NCBI GenBank assembly: GCA_033816765.1
Contig: CM066295.1
Span: 2,852,001-2,916,000 of the forward strand
Direction: 5' to 3'
Length of the DNA stretch: 64,000 nt
Source of the DNA: Nothopassalora personata
Lineage: Eukaryota > Ascomycota > Dothideomycetes > Mycosphaerellales > Mycosphaerellaceae
Below are positions 44,221 to 54,169 of this stretch, piece by piece; the stretch's first letter is position 1, and the number at the start of each line of letters is the position of its first letter. The notes under the pieces were generated by a model that saw nothing but the letters and a program-made list of their open reading frames with translations, ran no database searches and had not been told where the DNA came from. The translations under genes were made by a program, and so were the position numbers.

Positions 44221-45146
44221 ATGGGCAAACGAAAAGCCGACGACAAATCGTCCACCCGAGACAAGATGGACGTCGATGGCGAAGACAGTGGAAGTGAGCA
44301 CGTAAGTCATCCCCGACAGTAGAATCAAATCACCATGTAACCCAACTCCAGGAAATCGATATGCTCGACGTCGACTTCGAATGGTTCGACCCCAACGAAA
44401 CCGTCGACTTCCACGGCCTCAAAACTCTGCTCCGCCAACTCTTCGACGTCGACAACAAGCTCTTCGACCTCAGCTCCCTAGCAGACCTAATTCTCTCTCA
44501 ACCCCTCCTCGGCAGCACCGTGAAATGCGAAGGGAAGGACTCCGACCCTTACGCCTTCCTCACAGTCCTCAACCTGCACCAACACCGTGAGAAAATCGCC
44601 ATCAAGCAACTCACCTCCTACATCCTCAAGCACACCACCGGATCGCCCCTGGAAGGACCCCTCAAGAAAATCCTGGATCCATCCTCACCGGAGCAGTTGG
44701 GTCTGATCCTCTCGGAAAGGTTCATAAACATGCCCTACCAAATCGTCCCACCCCTCTACAACTTCCTCACCTCCGAATTCCAAGGCGCGGTAGAAAATAA
44801 CAACCCCTACCCCTTCACGCACTTCCTCATCCTGTCCAAAACCTACACCGAAGTCGCCGCGTTCGCAGCAGATCCCACGCGGCCTGCGAAAAAGTCGAAA
44901 TCCACAGCTTCAAATGGATCCTCAGAAACCTTCTACTTTCACGTCGAGGACGAAGTGGTCCAGAAGTACGCACAAGGCGTGGCATCGTATGATTATGAGA
45001 AAGCGGACGCGGAGCCCGAGGCGAGTGATGCGAAGAGGACATTTAGTGAGTTGGGGATTAAACCGCAGGGGCATTTGATTTTGATTGAGGGGGGAAAGTT
45101 TGAGGGGGCTGTGAAGGGGGTGGAGAAGGCTTTGAGTGGGCAGTGA
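44221..45146 (+). CDS. BCP1: BCP1/BCCIP-family protein
   Basis: Nuclear BCCIP homologue; the yeast protein is a chaperone for ribosomal protein uL14 (Rpl23) and acts in export of some cargo. 291 residues from 44221..44301 and 44352..45146 (50-nt intron, GTAAGT...TCCAG); splicing gives DSGSEH-EIDMLDVDFEWFDPN. Basic N-terminus (MGKRKADDKSS, nuclear signal-like), then the conserved DVDFEWFDPNETVDFHGLK-type start, LILSQPLLGSTVK, FLTVLNLHQH, and ERFINMPYQIVPPLYNFL. The C-terminus has GHLILIEGGKFE. Length and motifs agree with the family. Confidence 0.93.
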
Positions 45147-45597
45147 TGGAGATGAAGGGCTGTTTGAGGTTGAACGACATGGCCGATGTATCTGTCCTTG
45201 CTGAAGATTTCTTTAGAAGTGGCGAAGACTGTGATGGCAGAAATGCGCAGCGGACTACGCCCTCTTTGCTAACAGCAAGACCTGGTAAGGAACGATTATC
45301 TGAGGTTTGATATTGCTACAAAGCATGTGTGAGCCGGAGAAGGACGAGTATGTGGGTGCAAGAGAAATCAGCGTCGACGAAAAGTACAGCAAGAAATGGA
45401 ACCTTAATGAATCTGTGAAAAGTCATTGATCGTACAAGTCGTGAAGCACGACGTGATTACTAGCGCCTTTTGTCCGGCCCATAGTCTGCCACTCGCTGTG
45501 AATTCGTGGTCTCATTATCATCACTTCGTCTCTCCATCACCATCGTTTTCAGCCACTTCCCTCGACCAACGTGCTGTCTTGTTACGTGTCGTCTCAC
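45147..45597. other. Convergent intergenic region, BCP1 / PI31-like
   Basis: Tail-to-tail gap of about 450 nt, presumably 3' untranslated regions. Nothing else is seen. Confidence 0.4.
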
Positions 45598-46698
45598 TTA
45601 GATGAAATCCCCGTCTCCGAAGCCACCAAATGGATTTGGTGGTCGACCTCCCATGCCGGCACCTCGAGGGTGACCTCCTTGTGGCCCACCTTGTCCGAAT
45701 GGATCCTCGTATCTCGCACCTGGTGGTGCTCGTGAATCGTACCCTTGACCTCCTCTCGGGCCCTGTCCTGCGAAGAGCGGATCGTCAAACGTAGGGTGCA
45801 TGCCTCCTCCACCCGTCGGTCCGCCGAAACCAGGTCCAATACCACCGCGCATCGGGTCGTTCGGTCCCAGTCCCTGCGGGTAGAGATCGCGTTCTCCGAT
45901 ATTACCGAATCCGCCTCGTCCTCCGCCTCGCAATGGCCGCTGAAGATCATATTCGTCTTCGAAGCCAGGCATCGGCTCCGGCATAGGCCCACGTGGGCGA
46001 AGTGGTTGGGCGAGAGGGTCGTGAAGAGGGTGTGGTCTAGCAGGAGGGTCGCGCTCCTCTCGTAGTGGATCGTGGCGCGGGCGATCATCCTCTCGACCTG
46101 GGATAGGCTGCCGTGAGTTAGACTGCGTATCTGACTCTTCGTAGCCTTCTTTATGCAGACCAGGTATGAGCTTTTGCATGAGCTGCACTCGCATCTGACT
46201 GCCGAAGTCGCTCAGCCGACCGACGGTGATGAATGTGTCGTTTAATCTCTCGGCGGCTTGCTCTTTCGTTGCTCCGTCCATGGTGAAAGGCAGGTTGCCC
46301 TCGGAGATGAAGTCTGCAATCTTGACTTCGAATTGAGCCGTTCGATCATCACCCATGCCCATTCCCATCACAATGGCTTTGTTGCCCATTCGGTTCACTT
46401 TGACGAGATACTCCATGCTGCTTTGATCGTGCTTGTAGCGAAAGGCGTAGCTGCCGCTGTGGGCGTTCCACTCCGAGGGTAGTGGTTGTGTCTGATCAGC
46501 GTCGGAATGGGCCTCTATCTTGTTGTCCTCGTTGAGTCCGACAAGCCTGAAGCCCACCGCTAGCATTGACGCATGTGCTGCTAACGCAATCGCCTCGTAG
46601 CCTTGCGTAAGCTTTTGTGCGTCTGTGGGAAGAGATGCGACCATGATCTGACTCAGGTTCTGACCTGACAAGGCGTTTGGAGGTGCGGTCCCGGCCAT
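45598..46698 (-). CDS. PI31-type proteasome regulator
   Basis: 366 residues, single exon; the first ATG in frame is at 46698 (MAGTAPPNAL). Resembles the PI31/PSMF1 family (Fub1 in yeast), which binds the 20S proteasome. The N-terminal FP-type domain covers about residues 25-165 (AIALAAHASMLAVGFRLVG, GSYAFRYKHDQSSMEYLVKV, FTMDGATKEQAAERLN). The C-terminal half is Pro/Gly/Arg-rich and holds the two typical PI31 tail motifs: HPTFDDPLF and PPGARYEDPFG, the second corresponding to the PPGARFDPFGP-type proteasome-binding element. It lies with an E1 gene and other proteostasis genes in the window, but no operon-like link is implied. Confidence 0.87.
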   Translation of the reverse strand: MAGTAPPNALSGQNLSQIMVASLPTDAQKLTQGYEAIALAAHASMLAVGFRLVGLNEDNKIEAHSDADQTQPLPSEWNAHSGSYAFRYKHDQSSMEYLVKVNRMGNKAIVMGMGMGDDRTAQFEVKIADFISEGNLPFTMDGATKEQAAERLNDTFITVGRLSDFGSQMRVQLMQKLIPGLHKEGYEESDTQSNSRQPIPGREDDRPRHDPLREERDPPARPHPLHDPLAQPLRPRGPMPEPMPGFEDEYDLQRPLRGGGRGGFGNIGERDLYPQGLGPNDPMRGGIGPGFGGPTGGGGMHPTFDDPLFAGQGPRGGQGYDSRAPPGARYEDPFGQGGPQGGHPRGAGMGGRPPNPFGGFGDGDFI

Positions 46699-47209
46699 GC
46701 TTGTTGTGCGGCAGATGTGAGTGCTCGAGATGGTCGTGATGGCTGGGAGCGGAATGTGTTGCAAGAAAAAGACTGGAGGTGAATGAGGATAGAGATGTTT
46801 GATCGAGTTTCACATGTGCACAGCCAGCAGAAACGATGACGTGGTGGGGCAGCTGCCTGAGCGAGCTGATGAGCTCCGCCGCGATGTCGAGGACAAGGAT
46901 CGGAGATCGGTCCGCGCGAACCAAATGCTCGCATCGAGTAGTGCGGTTTCCCCTGTTTCGACATTCACTTCCAAGTTCCTCTTGACTGCAATGCGTCTGA
47001 TCTGCCTCCGAACGAGGGTGTGCTAAGGCACAACATGGACGGACTCCGCAACGGGAGTATGACCAGCTTGTTGTTAGAGATGCACGGATTGGCCTCAATG
47101 TTTCAATGGCACGTAGCTATCTGTCGTGGGTCAATTTCTACGATCCACGATAGAAGAGCGAGTAGTAGTAGTAGTATCCGGATCTGAAGAAAGCAATACT
47201 TCCCTAAAA
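46699..47209. promoter_or_regulatory. Divergent intergenic region, PI31-like / hypothetical gene
   Basis: Contains a short AGT trinucleotide run (about 47160-47176) just before the hypothetical gene. A frame on the minus strand is open but out of frame with PI31 and unsupported. Confidence 0.4.
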
Positions 47210-48409
47210 ATGAACATGTCAGCCAGAGACGGGCAGCTCACGGCAACCTGTCTCTTCTACAACACCACGGAGCTCTTGGAATCGGTCTTGATGTACCTGC
47301 CCGTGGAATGTATTGTCCTAGCGATTTTGGCTGACAAGAGGATGCACCACATCGTCCTCCACTCCCCTGGACTGAGGCACAGACTCAGACTCGGGGACGA
47401 CACGGCCTCTCTTGAGCATTCTGATCATGCCTGTGTGCTCGTTCAGGAGATTCTTTCGCAACAGGACGGCCTCGTCGCCCTTCGTCAGCGATGGGATCTG
47501 CCATGCATACAGCACTATATCTTCAAGCATCCAAATATTGCCCATGTCATGCGCTGGCCCATGTGTCCCTCCCGCCGGCATCTCGAAGGCTTACTCCACG
47601 ATACTCTCCAAAGACTGCCAGTCCAGATTGCGCTTCGTGTACCTTTCCATTCGATTGGGGATAATCACCAACAACCCGCGGCGCTGTTCCGCAAGATCAT
47701 TCATGATGCTCAGCGCATGTCTGCTGGACTTGACGATCGGCTAAACCTTGACTTCTTGAGCAAGGGTCCCCAGACTGTGGGAGAATCTACAGACAGCCTG
47801 CCAGACTCAGAAATAGACGAAGAATGCTCAGCTGAACGTGTCTGGCCCCGTCTGATGCCCTCCACAGGCATGGAACTGCATCCGAACTTTCACGACATAG
47901 TCGATATGACACGCTGGTTATGCGTCCCAATCACTGAGCCAGACGACGTTGACTGGATAGGATGCCAGCTTCCTGGCCCTTCCCCAAGCAGACCTTTGCT
48001 GAAGCTTTTCGTCGTCCTGGACGCGAAGCGGAAGCATCACTGGCCGCAACTCGAAGACTACGCCGGTGAGCTCTGGACCCAGATGAATGTCACTTTGCCA
48101 CCGCGGGATGTAGTCGTGTATCCCGCGATTGCAGACCAACTGGGTGCTGAGCCTTTCATGATTCCTCACACTCGGGCCACGATGGGATACCTCCTGGAGG
48201 CTATCGAGGCGCGTATGAGGCTTTCGTACAATTGGTTCAAGCTAGACCTTCGGCAGAAAAATCATGTTGCATACCAGGTGAATCAATTGTATCGTCAAAA
48301 GCGCGCAATCATGCGCAGGGAGTTTGTCCATGCAAGGGTGACACAAATGAAAATTATGAAATCAGCAGAACGAAAGGGGTCACAGCAGCCAGCGACGTCT
48401 ATCAAGTAG
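47210..48409 (+). CDS. Hypothetical protein, F-box-like N-terminus
   Basis: 399 residues, single exon. The first ATG in frame is at 47210 (MNMSARDGQ), with another at 47216; the open frame begins earlier, but without ATG. No family is firmly recognised. The segment FYNTTELLESVLMYLPVECIVLAILADKRMHHIVLHSPGLR (motifs TELLESVLMYLP and LRHRLRL) resembles the F-box-like pattern of many fungal proteins in which a short domain is followed by an unalignable tail. No signal peptide or membrane helix. The C-terminus is basic. It is the last gene before the retrotransposon block; composition is normal. Confidence 0.6.
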   Translation: MNMSARDGQLTATCLFYNTTELLESVLMYLPVECIVLAILADKRMHHIVLHSPGLRHRLRLGDDTASLEHSDHACVLVQEILSQQDGLVALRQRWDLPCIQHYIFKHPNIAHVMRWPMCPSRRHLEGLLHDTLQRLPVQIALRVPFHSIGDNHQQPAALFRKIIHDAQRMSAGLDDRLNLDFLSKGPQTVGESTDSLPDSEIDEECSAERVWPRLMPSTGMELHPNFHDIVDMTRWLCVPITEPDDVDWIGCQLPGPSPSRPLLKLFVVLDAKRKHHWPQLEDYAGELWTQMNVTLPPRDVVVYPAIADQLGAEPFMIPHTRATMGYLLEAIEARMRLSYNWFKLDLRQKNHVAYQVNQLYRQKRAIMRREFVHARVTQMKIMKSAERKGSQQPATSIK

Positions 48410-48689
48410 CGCGCCTGCACACGGACTTTCGACCTTCGCATCCACTTCTGCTGCTTTAGGCGGAAGGCTGAGCTACAATTTTGGTTTTTGAAGCCGTTCT
48501 TCACCTTCGCCCATCCAGAATTCCAGTAACTCAAAGAAAATCACATCTGACTCGTCTCCACGCAAGACCAGCAACATGTCTTACTCTTCCACCACACCGC
48601 CGCCGTCGCAAGCGTAATCACCACCACCACCACAACAGTGTCGCCTTCTGAGGTTGCCGCGCGAGCTGCGTGACTGTTGTAGATAGGTA

Positions 48690-49464
48690 TTTAATGAGTA
48701 CAAGCTTCTAGATTGAAACGATAGGGTGTATTAGTAACCCTTATAAATTGCTATAGGGTGTAAGACTATCTAGCTATAGAAACAGTATAATATAGTATAT
48801 ATATACTAAGTCCTAACTAATATAGCTATTAGTTACCTAATTTATAACACTCCCCCTTTAGACTAACTATTATAAAGGTAGTCTAAATAACTTAATATTA
48901 CCTATATTGTTATACTAGTCTTGAACATCTTTACTAGCTTCGGATACTAGATTAGCTATAAGTAAGTATATACTAAGGACAGCGATCTTATTAGATCTAT
49001 ATATATAAGAGATCTTTATAGACCTACTTTTAGATATATTTAGGCCTTATCTTTCCGCTTTTAGAAGTAAATAGAAGGTTCTCTCGGCTTAAGAAGGCTC
49101 TTATAGCTAGGTAGTAACGTATAGACCTTATAGGTATATATAAAAGAAGCTAGTTCTTTACTAAATAACTCTCTCTACTTTATACTACTTTACGCCCCTC
49201 TTACCTACTTCTAGACTACTATATATAATTATATATACTAACAACTACTATATATATACTCTTAAAGCTTTTTAAGAAGCTTTAGTAAGGTATACTATAT
49301 ATATAATAATATTTTAAGGGTATTTACTAACTTATAAGTAGTATTATAGTAGATATTATTAAGTAGACTCCTATAAACTAGTTTAGTAACGCTAGTAACG
49401 TCTTTAGTAGTAGAACTAGCTCTAGTAACGGTAACAATCTATTAGGTTTAGTATAACCCAATAA
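48690..49464 (-). mobile_element. RIP-degraded retroelement fragment with LTR-like end
   Basis: Abrupt change to TpA-rich DNA (TATATA, CTAGTA, TAGTAG words) with almost no CpA or TpG. The sequence TTTATAACA followed by CTCCCCCTTTA at 48841-48860 reads on the minus strand as a purine tract then TGTTATAAA, the usual junction of internal region and 3' LTR. An LTR-like piece may therefore span about 48727-48849 on the minus strand. No protein domain survives, so the superfamily is not certain. Confidence 0.55.
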
Positions 49465-49842
49465 TATTATAAGTTAAGAAGACAAGCTTAATCGGGTTTG
49501 TTCTCGGGCCGATAGGAAGTTAAGGGAGAGTAATAAAGCAGTAGCTGTCTTGTCTTATAAAGACTAAGTAGCAGTAAGGTAAGGTTAGGTTATGGTATAT
49601 TCTAAACAGTAATATTAAATAGTAAGTTAAACGCGTCAAAACTATAAGGGGTTCTTAGCGTTCCTAAATACAAAGGAGATTCGTAGATCTCGGTAATTAG
49701 TCTAATTATTCTAAGCATAAGCAGTCTAATTAGTCTAAGCATAAGTAGTCTAATCGCTCTTAGTCTAAGCGCTTAGGCAGGATAAGTTACGTATTTGTCT
49801 TATCGTTATAATTCTAGGGTCTATAGGAATCATTCCGTAATA
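49465..49842 (-). repeat. LTR of the RIP-destroyed Gypsy element
   Basis: Shares with the intact LTR the words GCGTTCCTAAATACAAAGGA (about 49659) and the end CCGTAA(C/T)A before the purine tract. Its U3 part holds short imperfect repeats of AGTCTAATTAGTCTAAGCATAAG-type words (about 49690-49770), different in sequence from the repeats in the intact LTR. The left limit is estimated from the length of the intact LTR. Confidence 0.6.
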
Positions 49843-49915
49843 CTATCCCCTTCTTAGCCTAGCTTCGTCCCGAAGCTTCTTAAGCCGTTATTATTTCTTA
49901 TAGTAATAGTTAACT

Positions 49916-50397
49916 ATGTCTTCTTCCTCCTATAAACGCCGTTAACGACTTACTTAGGATACTAAAATTTCTAGTATTAAAATAGCTCTATATACGAATT
50001 GTTAGAAGTCTCGATCCTCGGCGTAGTAGTAAAGTGTATCGTAGGTTCTCGGTCTAGGAAGTGTTCGGCCTATATTCGAAAAGGCTATAAGGATTGCGAT
50101 GTACGTCTTTCTCGTCCGGAGTAGGAACGTCTTCGCGATTTGCGCGATAATCTTAAGCTAGAACTTAAGAGGATTAAAGAGGAGGAGGTGCGGCTAAAGA
50201 TACGCAAGATCCGTCTTCGGAAACAGCTACGACTAGCTAGGCGTCGCACCGATAATGCCGTCGCTAAGGAGTTAGAGGAGCTCGAGGAGGAAGAGGCGCG
50301 CGAGGAGCTAGCGTCTCTTAAGCGGGCGTCGGGGGTAGAGGTGTTGCCTTCGCTAGTTTCTTTCTCGGATATCCTAGAGATGCCCGTAAACGACTAG
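49916..50397 (+). pseudogene. Decayed antisense Cys-rich coiled-coil ORF of the old Gypsy copy
   Basis: Lies on the strand opposite pol, between pol and the LTR, exactly where the intact element has its antisense ORF. A start ATG at 49916 reads MSSSSYKRR then stops. Further on KCSAYIRKGYKDCDVR (about 50059-50106) matches the second half of the intact zinc motif, with one Cys changed to Tyr as RIP would do. An undamaged frame from about 50125 encodes a highly charged coiled coil (LKLELKRIKEEEVRLKIRK, ELEELEEEEAREELASLK). The coil sequence is quite different from that in the intact element. Confidence 0.65.
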
Positions 50398-50493
50398 GCG
50401 GCGCTTTCTAGAGCGGAGCCTTAGGGCGAGTCCCTAGGGGTAGAGACTTATTAGGGTATTTATTTATAAGTTATGTCCCTATTCTTATTAATC

Positions 50494-50567
50494 GGCTAGG
50501 TAGCTTAGTAGTAGAGCGTAAGCTATCTATACTCTTAAGGTCGTAGGTTCGATTCCTACCCTAGTCG
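50494..50567 (+). other. tRNA-like segment (possible SINE or captured tRNA gene)
   Basis: The ends GGCTAGG (50494-50500) and CCTAGTC (50560-50566) pair completely, with one G-U. A D-arm (GCTT/GAGC around AGTAGTA) and a perfect T-arm (GTAGG TTCGATT CCTAC, 50543-50559) are in place. The B box GGTTCGATTCC is intact; the A box TAGCTTAGTAG looks like TGGCNNAGTGG after G-to-A changes. The anticodon arm does not form a standard 5-bp stem with 7-nt loop, so I do not call a functional tRNA. Confidence 0.55.
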
Positions 50568-50639
50568 CTCGTCGGCCGTAAGATCGATTGTCGTTAGTTA
50601 TATCGGCGGACCTATTTTTAGTATTGTCGGATCTTCTAC

Positions 50640-53600
50640 TAACAGTTTTGTAGGTTCTGTTTTAGTTCCTAGGTATTTTCTAATTCGTCGTATTCTTTCT
50701 ACTTAATAAGGTATCGCTAACCTTTCTTATCTAGGATTGTTTCGACTTTAAATTCGTTTTCTACTTCTAGCTCGAAATGAAAGCTTTCCTAGTAGGGTGT
50801 TTCGGCGTCTACGGGCTCTAACTTAGAGATATAGAAGACTAGGTAGATTTTTGCGTCTAGTAGTAGTCGTAGGCGGTAATTAACTAGTCCTATAACTTTA
50901 TTAATAAAAAATAGTCCAACCTTAACGTAATCTAGTTTCTTAGTCTATCTTCTTATTCTTAAATTTTTTATAAGGAGATAGACCTTATCCCCCTCTTTTA
51001 GTAGAGGTGCTATTTTTCTTATGTCCTACCGTTATTAAGACAGTTCTTATTGTATATCTTCGATCGCCTTACGTGTTTCTTTATACACTTCCTTAAGAGT
51101 ATCCGTCGTTACGATTGCTCTTTCGGCTTCTAGGTAAGATCTAGGTGTTCTAAATAGGTTAGGATCTTTACTAAAGTTCGTATAGAATAGTGTCGTTAAA
51201 GTTGTCTCCGATTTATAGTTATTTAGTACAATCTACGCTATTAGTAGTAATGAAACCTAGTTGTCTTATACGTAGTTAATATAGTGTCGTAGGTATTGCT
51301 CGAGTATTTAATTTATCCTCTCCGTTTGTCCGTCTGTTTCTAGATAATATGCTGTTAATAGCTTATATCTTATTCTAATCGTTCTTATAAGCGTTTTCTA
51401 GTAGTTCGATATAAATAGCTTGTCTCTATCCGTTATAAACGTTTAAGGGAATCCGTAGTATCGGATAAGTCTATCTAGTACAAGGTATCCGAGCTACTCT
51501 ACATTATATGTCTCTAATATAGGAATAAAGTATGCGTATTTTATAAGTCTATTAACTATAACTAGTATTATGTCGTATAGTTGTTTCGTGATTTAATCCC
51601 TTAACGGTAGGAGTTTTATAATAAAGTCTATTGTAACTTCGTCCTATAGTTTCGTCGGTAGTATCCTAAACTATAGGTAACCGTATTTTGCATGTCTCGT
51701 AGCCTTATTTCGTTAGCAGTATACGTATTGTTTAATGTAGCGTAACACCTTAAGTCTTATCTATAGGAATGAGAAACTACGTTATATTAGGTCTATTGTC
51801 TTTAAAGTTCTAGGGTGTCTATAAGTTAGTCCGTTATAATGTTGTCGTATACATTCTTCTTCTCGATCCTTTAGTACCTAGTATTTTCCTTACGATATAG
51901 GGAATTGTTCGTCCTTATCGCCTAATATCCGTACGATGTTATTAAATTCTCTTATGTTAGTACTAAGACTTCCGTCGGGGTTCGTCTTTAGTATTTTATA
52001 TTATACTAGTTCTTTTCCTTCTATATAGTCGCTTCTTCGGCTTAGCGCGTCGGCGCGGCTATTCTCTCGTCCTAGAGTATATTTAATTTCGAACTTATAC
52101 TATCCTAGTAGCTCCGACTAGCGGGCTTACCTTCGGGTAAGTTCTTTCGTCGTCGTAAAGTACGTAAGATTCTTATAGTTAGAAAGAATCGTTAACTTCG
52201 GTAGGCCCTCGACATATACTCTCTAATGTTATATAGTAGTAATAATAGCTAGAAGCTCTTTATTATAGATGTCGTAGTTCTATTCCGCTATAGTTATTTT
52301 CCGGGAGTAATAGGCTACTAGGTGTCTCTACCTATCGTATGTCTATGTTAGATACGCGTCTATTACTATATTAGACGCATCGGTCTCGATGTAGGCTTCC
52401 TTACTACTATCGAATAGTCGAAGCGTAGGGGCTAAAGCGCATTATTCCTTAAGTTTCTTAAATGCTTCAATCTATTCCTTTCCCTATCTCTAAGTAACGT
52501 CCTTTCTCGTAAGTATCGTTATTAGTGCTACTGTCTTTAAATAATCCTTAATGAATTTCCGGTTATAGTTTGCTAGTCTAAGGAATAATTGTACGTCCTT
52601 AACTGTTTTTAGTTCTAGCTATTCTCTAATTAACTATGTTTTCGTAGGGTCGATCGTTATCCCTATAGTGCTAATAATAAAGCCTAAGAATTTAACTTCT
52701 TTCTTATAGAATTCGCATTTCTCGGGTACTGTCTTAAATCCTAAACGCGTAAGTCGTTCGAATATATCCTAGACTTGCTTTATGTAATTCTAAAGGGATC
52801 CTTTCGTATAGACTAGTATGTCGTCTATATAAGCGATAACGTATACGTCGAGTAGGTCTCTAAGTGTTTCGTTAATAAGGTCCTAATAGGATACGAGTAC
52901 GTTAGTTAATCCTATTAGCATAACTAAGAATTCGTAAAGTCCGTATCTTATTCTAAAAGCGGTTTTCTATTCTTCTCCTTCTACTATCCGTATAGCGTAG
53001 AAGGCATCTCGTAGGTTAATCTTCGTGTACTAGTCTAATCCGGTTAATCTATCTTATACTTCTTCGATGTTAGGTAGCGGGTATCGGTTCTTAATTATAA
53101 TCTCGTTTAACTTCCTATAGTCTTATACGAGTCGCAACTTCCCGTTTGCTTTTAGAACGAACATATATAGAGTTCCTATACTTAAGGTAGATCTTCTTAT
53201 CTATCCTTTAGCTAGCTTCTCCTTTAGCTATTCTCGTAGGGTCTATAGCTCTTTCTTAGACATTTAATATAGGGGTCCCTATAGAGGCTCTTTCCCTAGC
53301 TAAATGTTTATCTTATAATCCTATAGTTAGTACTTAGGTAAGGTATCCTTACCTCTTTCCTCTTTAAAGAGTCGCGACCACTTACGATACTCTTTAGGAA
53401 TACTTAACTCTAAGATATTAGTATCCTTCGATAGTGCGTTACTTCTATTACTACTAGTAACTTCGTAACCCGGCGGCCCTACGCTAGTGTCTATCCCGGT
53501 CGAAGGTAGTTCTTCTATCCTTCTATTCGGCGTAAGCTATATCCTATTTAGCTATCTCTTTACCTTATCTACTAGCGAACGCTACCGCTACGTAGGCTAA

Positions 53601-53962
53601 ATGTCGATAACGTAGTCGCATTCCCTAAATATAAGTACTCCTCTTCTCTAGTCGATTACTAGATTGTACTTTCTTAACTAAGGTATACCTAGTACGATGT
53701 TATAACTAGCTATATTAGTAATATCTAAGATAATTTCCTCGTAGTACCGTTAGATAGTAAGTAGTAATAGTATCGGCTCGCGTTCTATACTAGGTAAGGA
53801 TAATCCGTCTACCGCGATTAATTTATAACCCTCTTTCTTCTTATAGGTAGCGATCCTATATCTTATAATAAATAATTCGGAGGTAAAGTTCCCGCTTGCT
53901 TCGGAATCTATTATAGCATCTATCTTATACCCGTTAACGATAATCTTAGTTCAAAACACTAT
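50640..53962 (-). pseudogene. RIP-destroyed pol of the old Gypsy copy
   Basis: Collinear with pol of the intact element (integrase, RNase H, reverse transcriptase, part of protease on the minus strand). Many Trp and Gln codons have become stops through TGG-to-TAG and CAG-to-TAG changes. No open frame longer than a few dozen codons remains. Confidence 0.85.
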
Positions 53963-54161
53963 TATTATAAGGGGTAGCCTAGTAGCTAACCCTTACATGT
54001 AGCCTTATATATAACATACGGTCGCGACCGGCTACTAAGCAGCACGTAACACGCATACGTACACCTTACGACGCGCGATGGGTCTTAAACAAAAGGCAAG
54101 AATTAGTTCATCTACGACTAGTAGGTCGTGGGCGTACTATACATTGCGACATCCCTTAACA
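53963..54161 (+). repeat. 5' LTR of the second RIP-destroyed element
   Basis: Begins TATTATAAGGGG (TGTTATAAGGGG before RIP) and ends CCCTTAACA, so the ends are near-inverted repeats. The start coincides with the point where the old Gypsy pol stops aligning to the intact copy. Confidence 0.55.
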
Positions 54162-54169
54162 GTTCTAAT

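Larger units (their letters stand above)
49465..53962 (-). mobile_element. RIP-destroyed Ty3/Gypsy element, same family as the intact copy
   Basis: Minus-strand element truncated on its 5' (right) side. Order from left: LTR (about 49465-49842), purine tract (complement of CTATCCCCTTCTTAG), decayed plus-strand ORF, tRNA-like segment, and pol to 53962. From about 50640 it aligns along its whole length with 59370-62700 of the intact element; nearly all differences are C-to-T at CpA and G-to-A at TpG, the RIP pattern, while CpG is kept. The protease end of pol is cut where a second element's LTR begins at 53963. The left LTR limit is approximate. Confidence 0.85.

Noticed and set aside
50494..50567. 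Functional tRNA-Lys(CTT) gene
   Set aside because: A CTCTTAA loop word is present, but the bases around it do not pair, so a working tRNA is not supported; listed only as tRNA-like.
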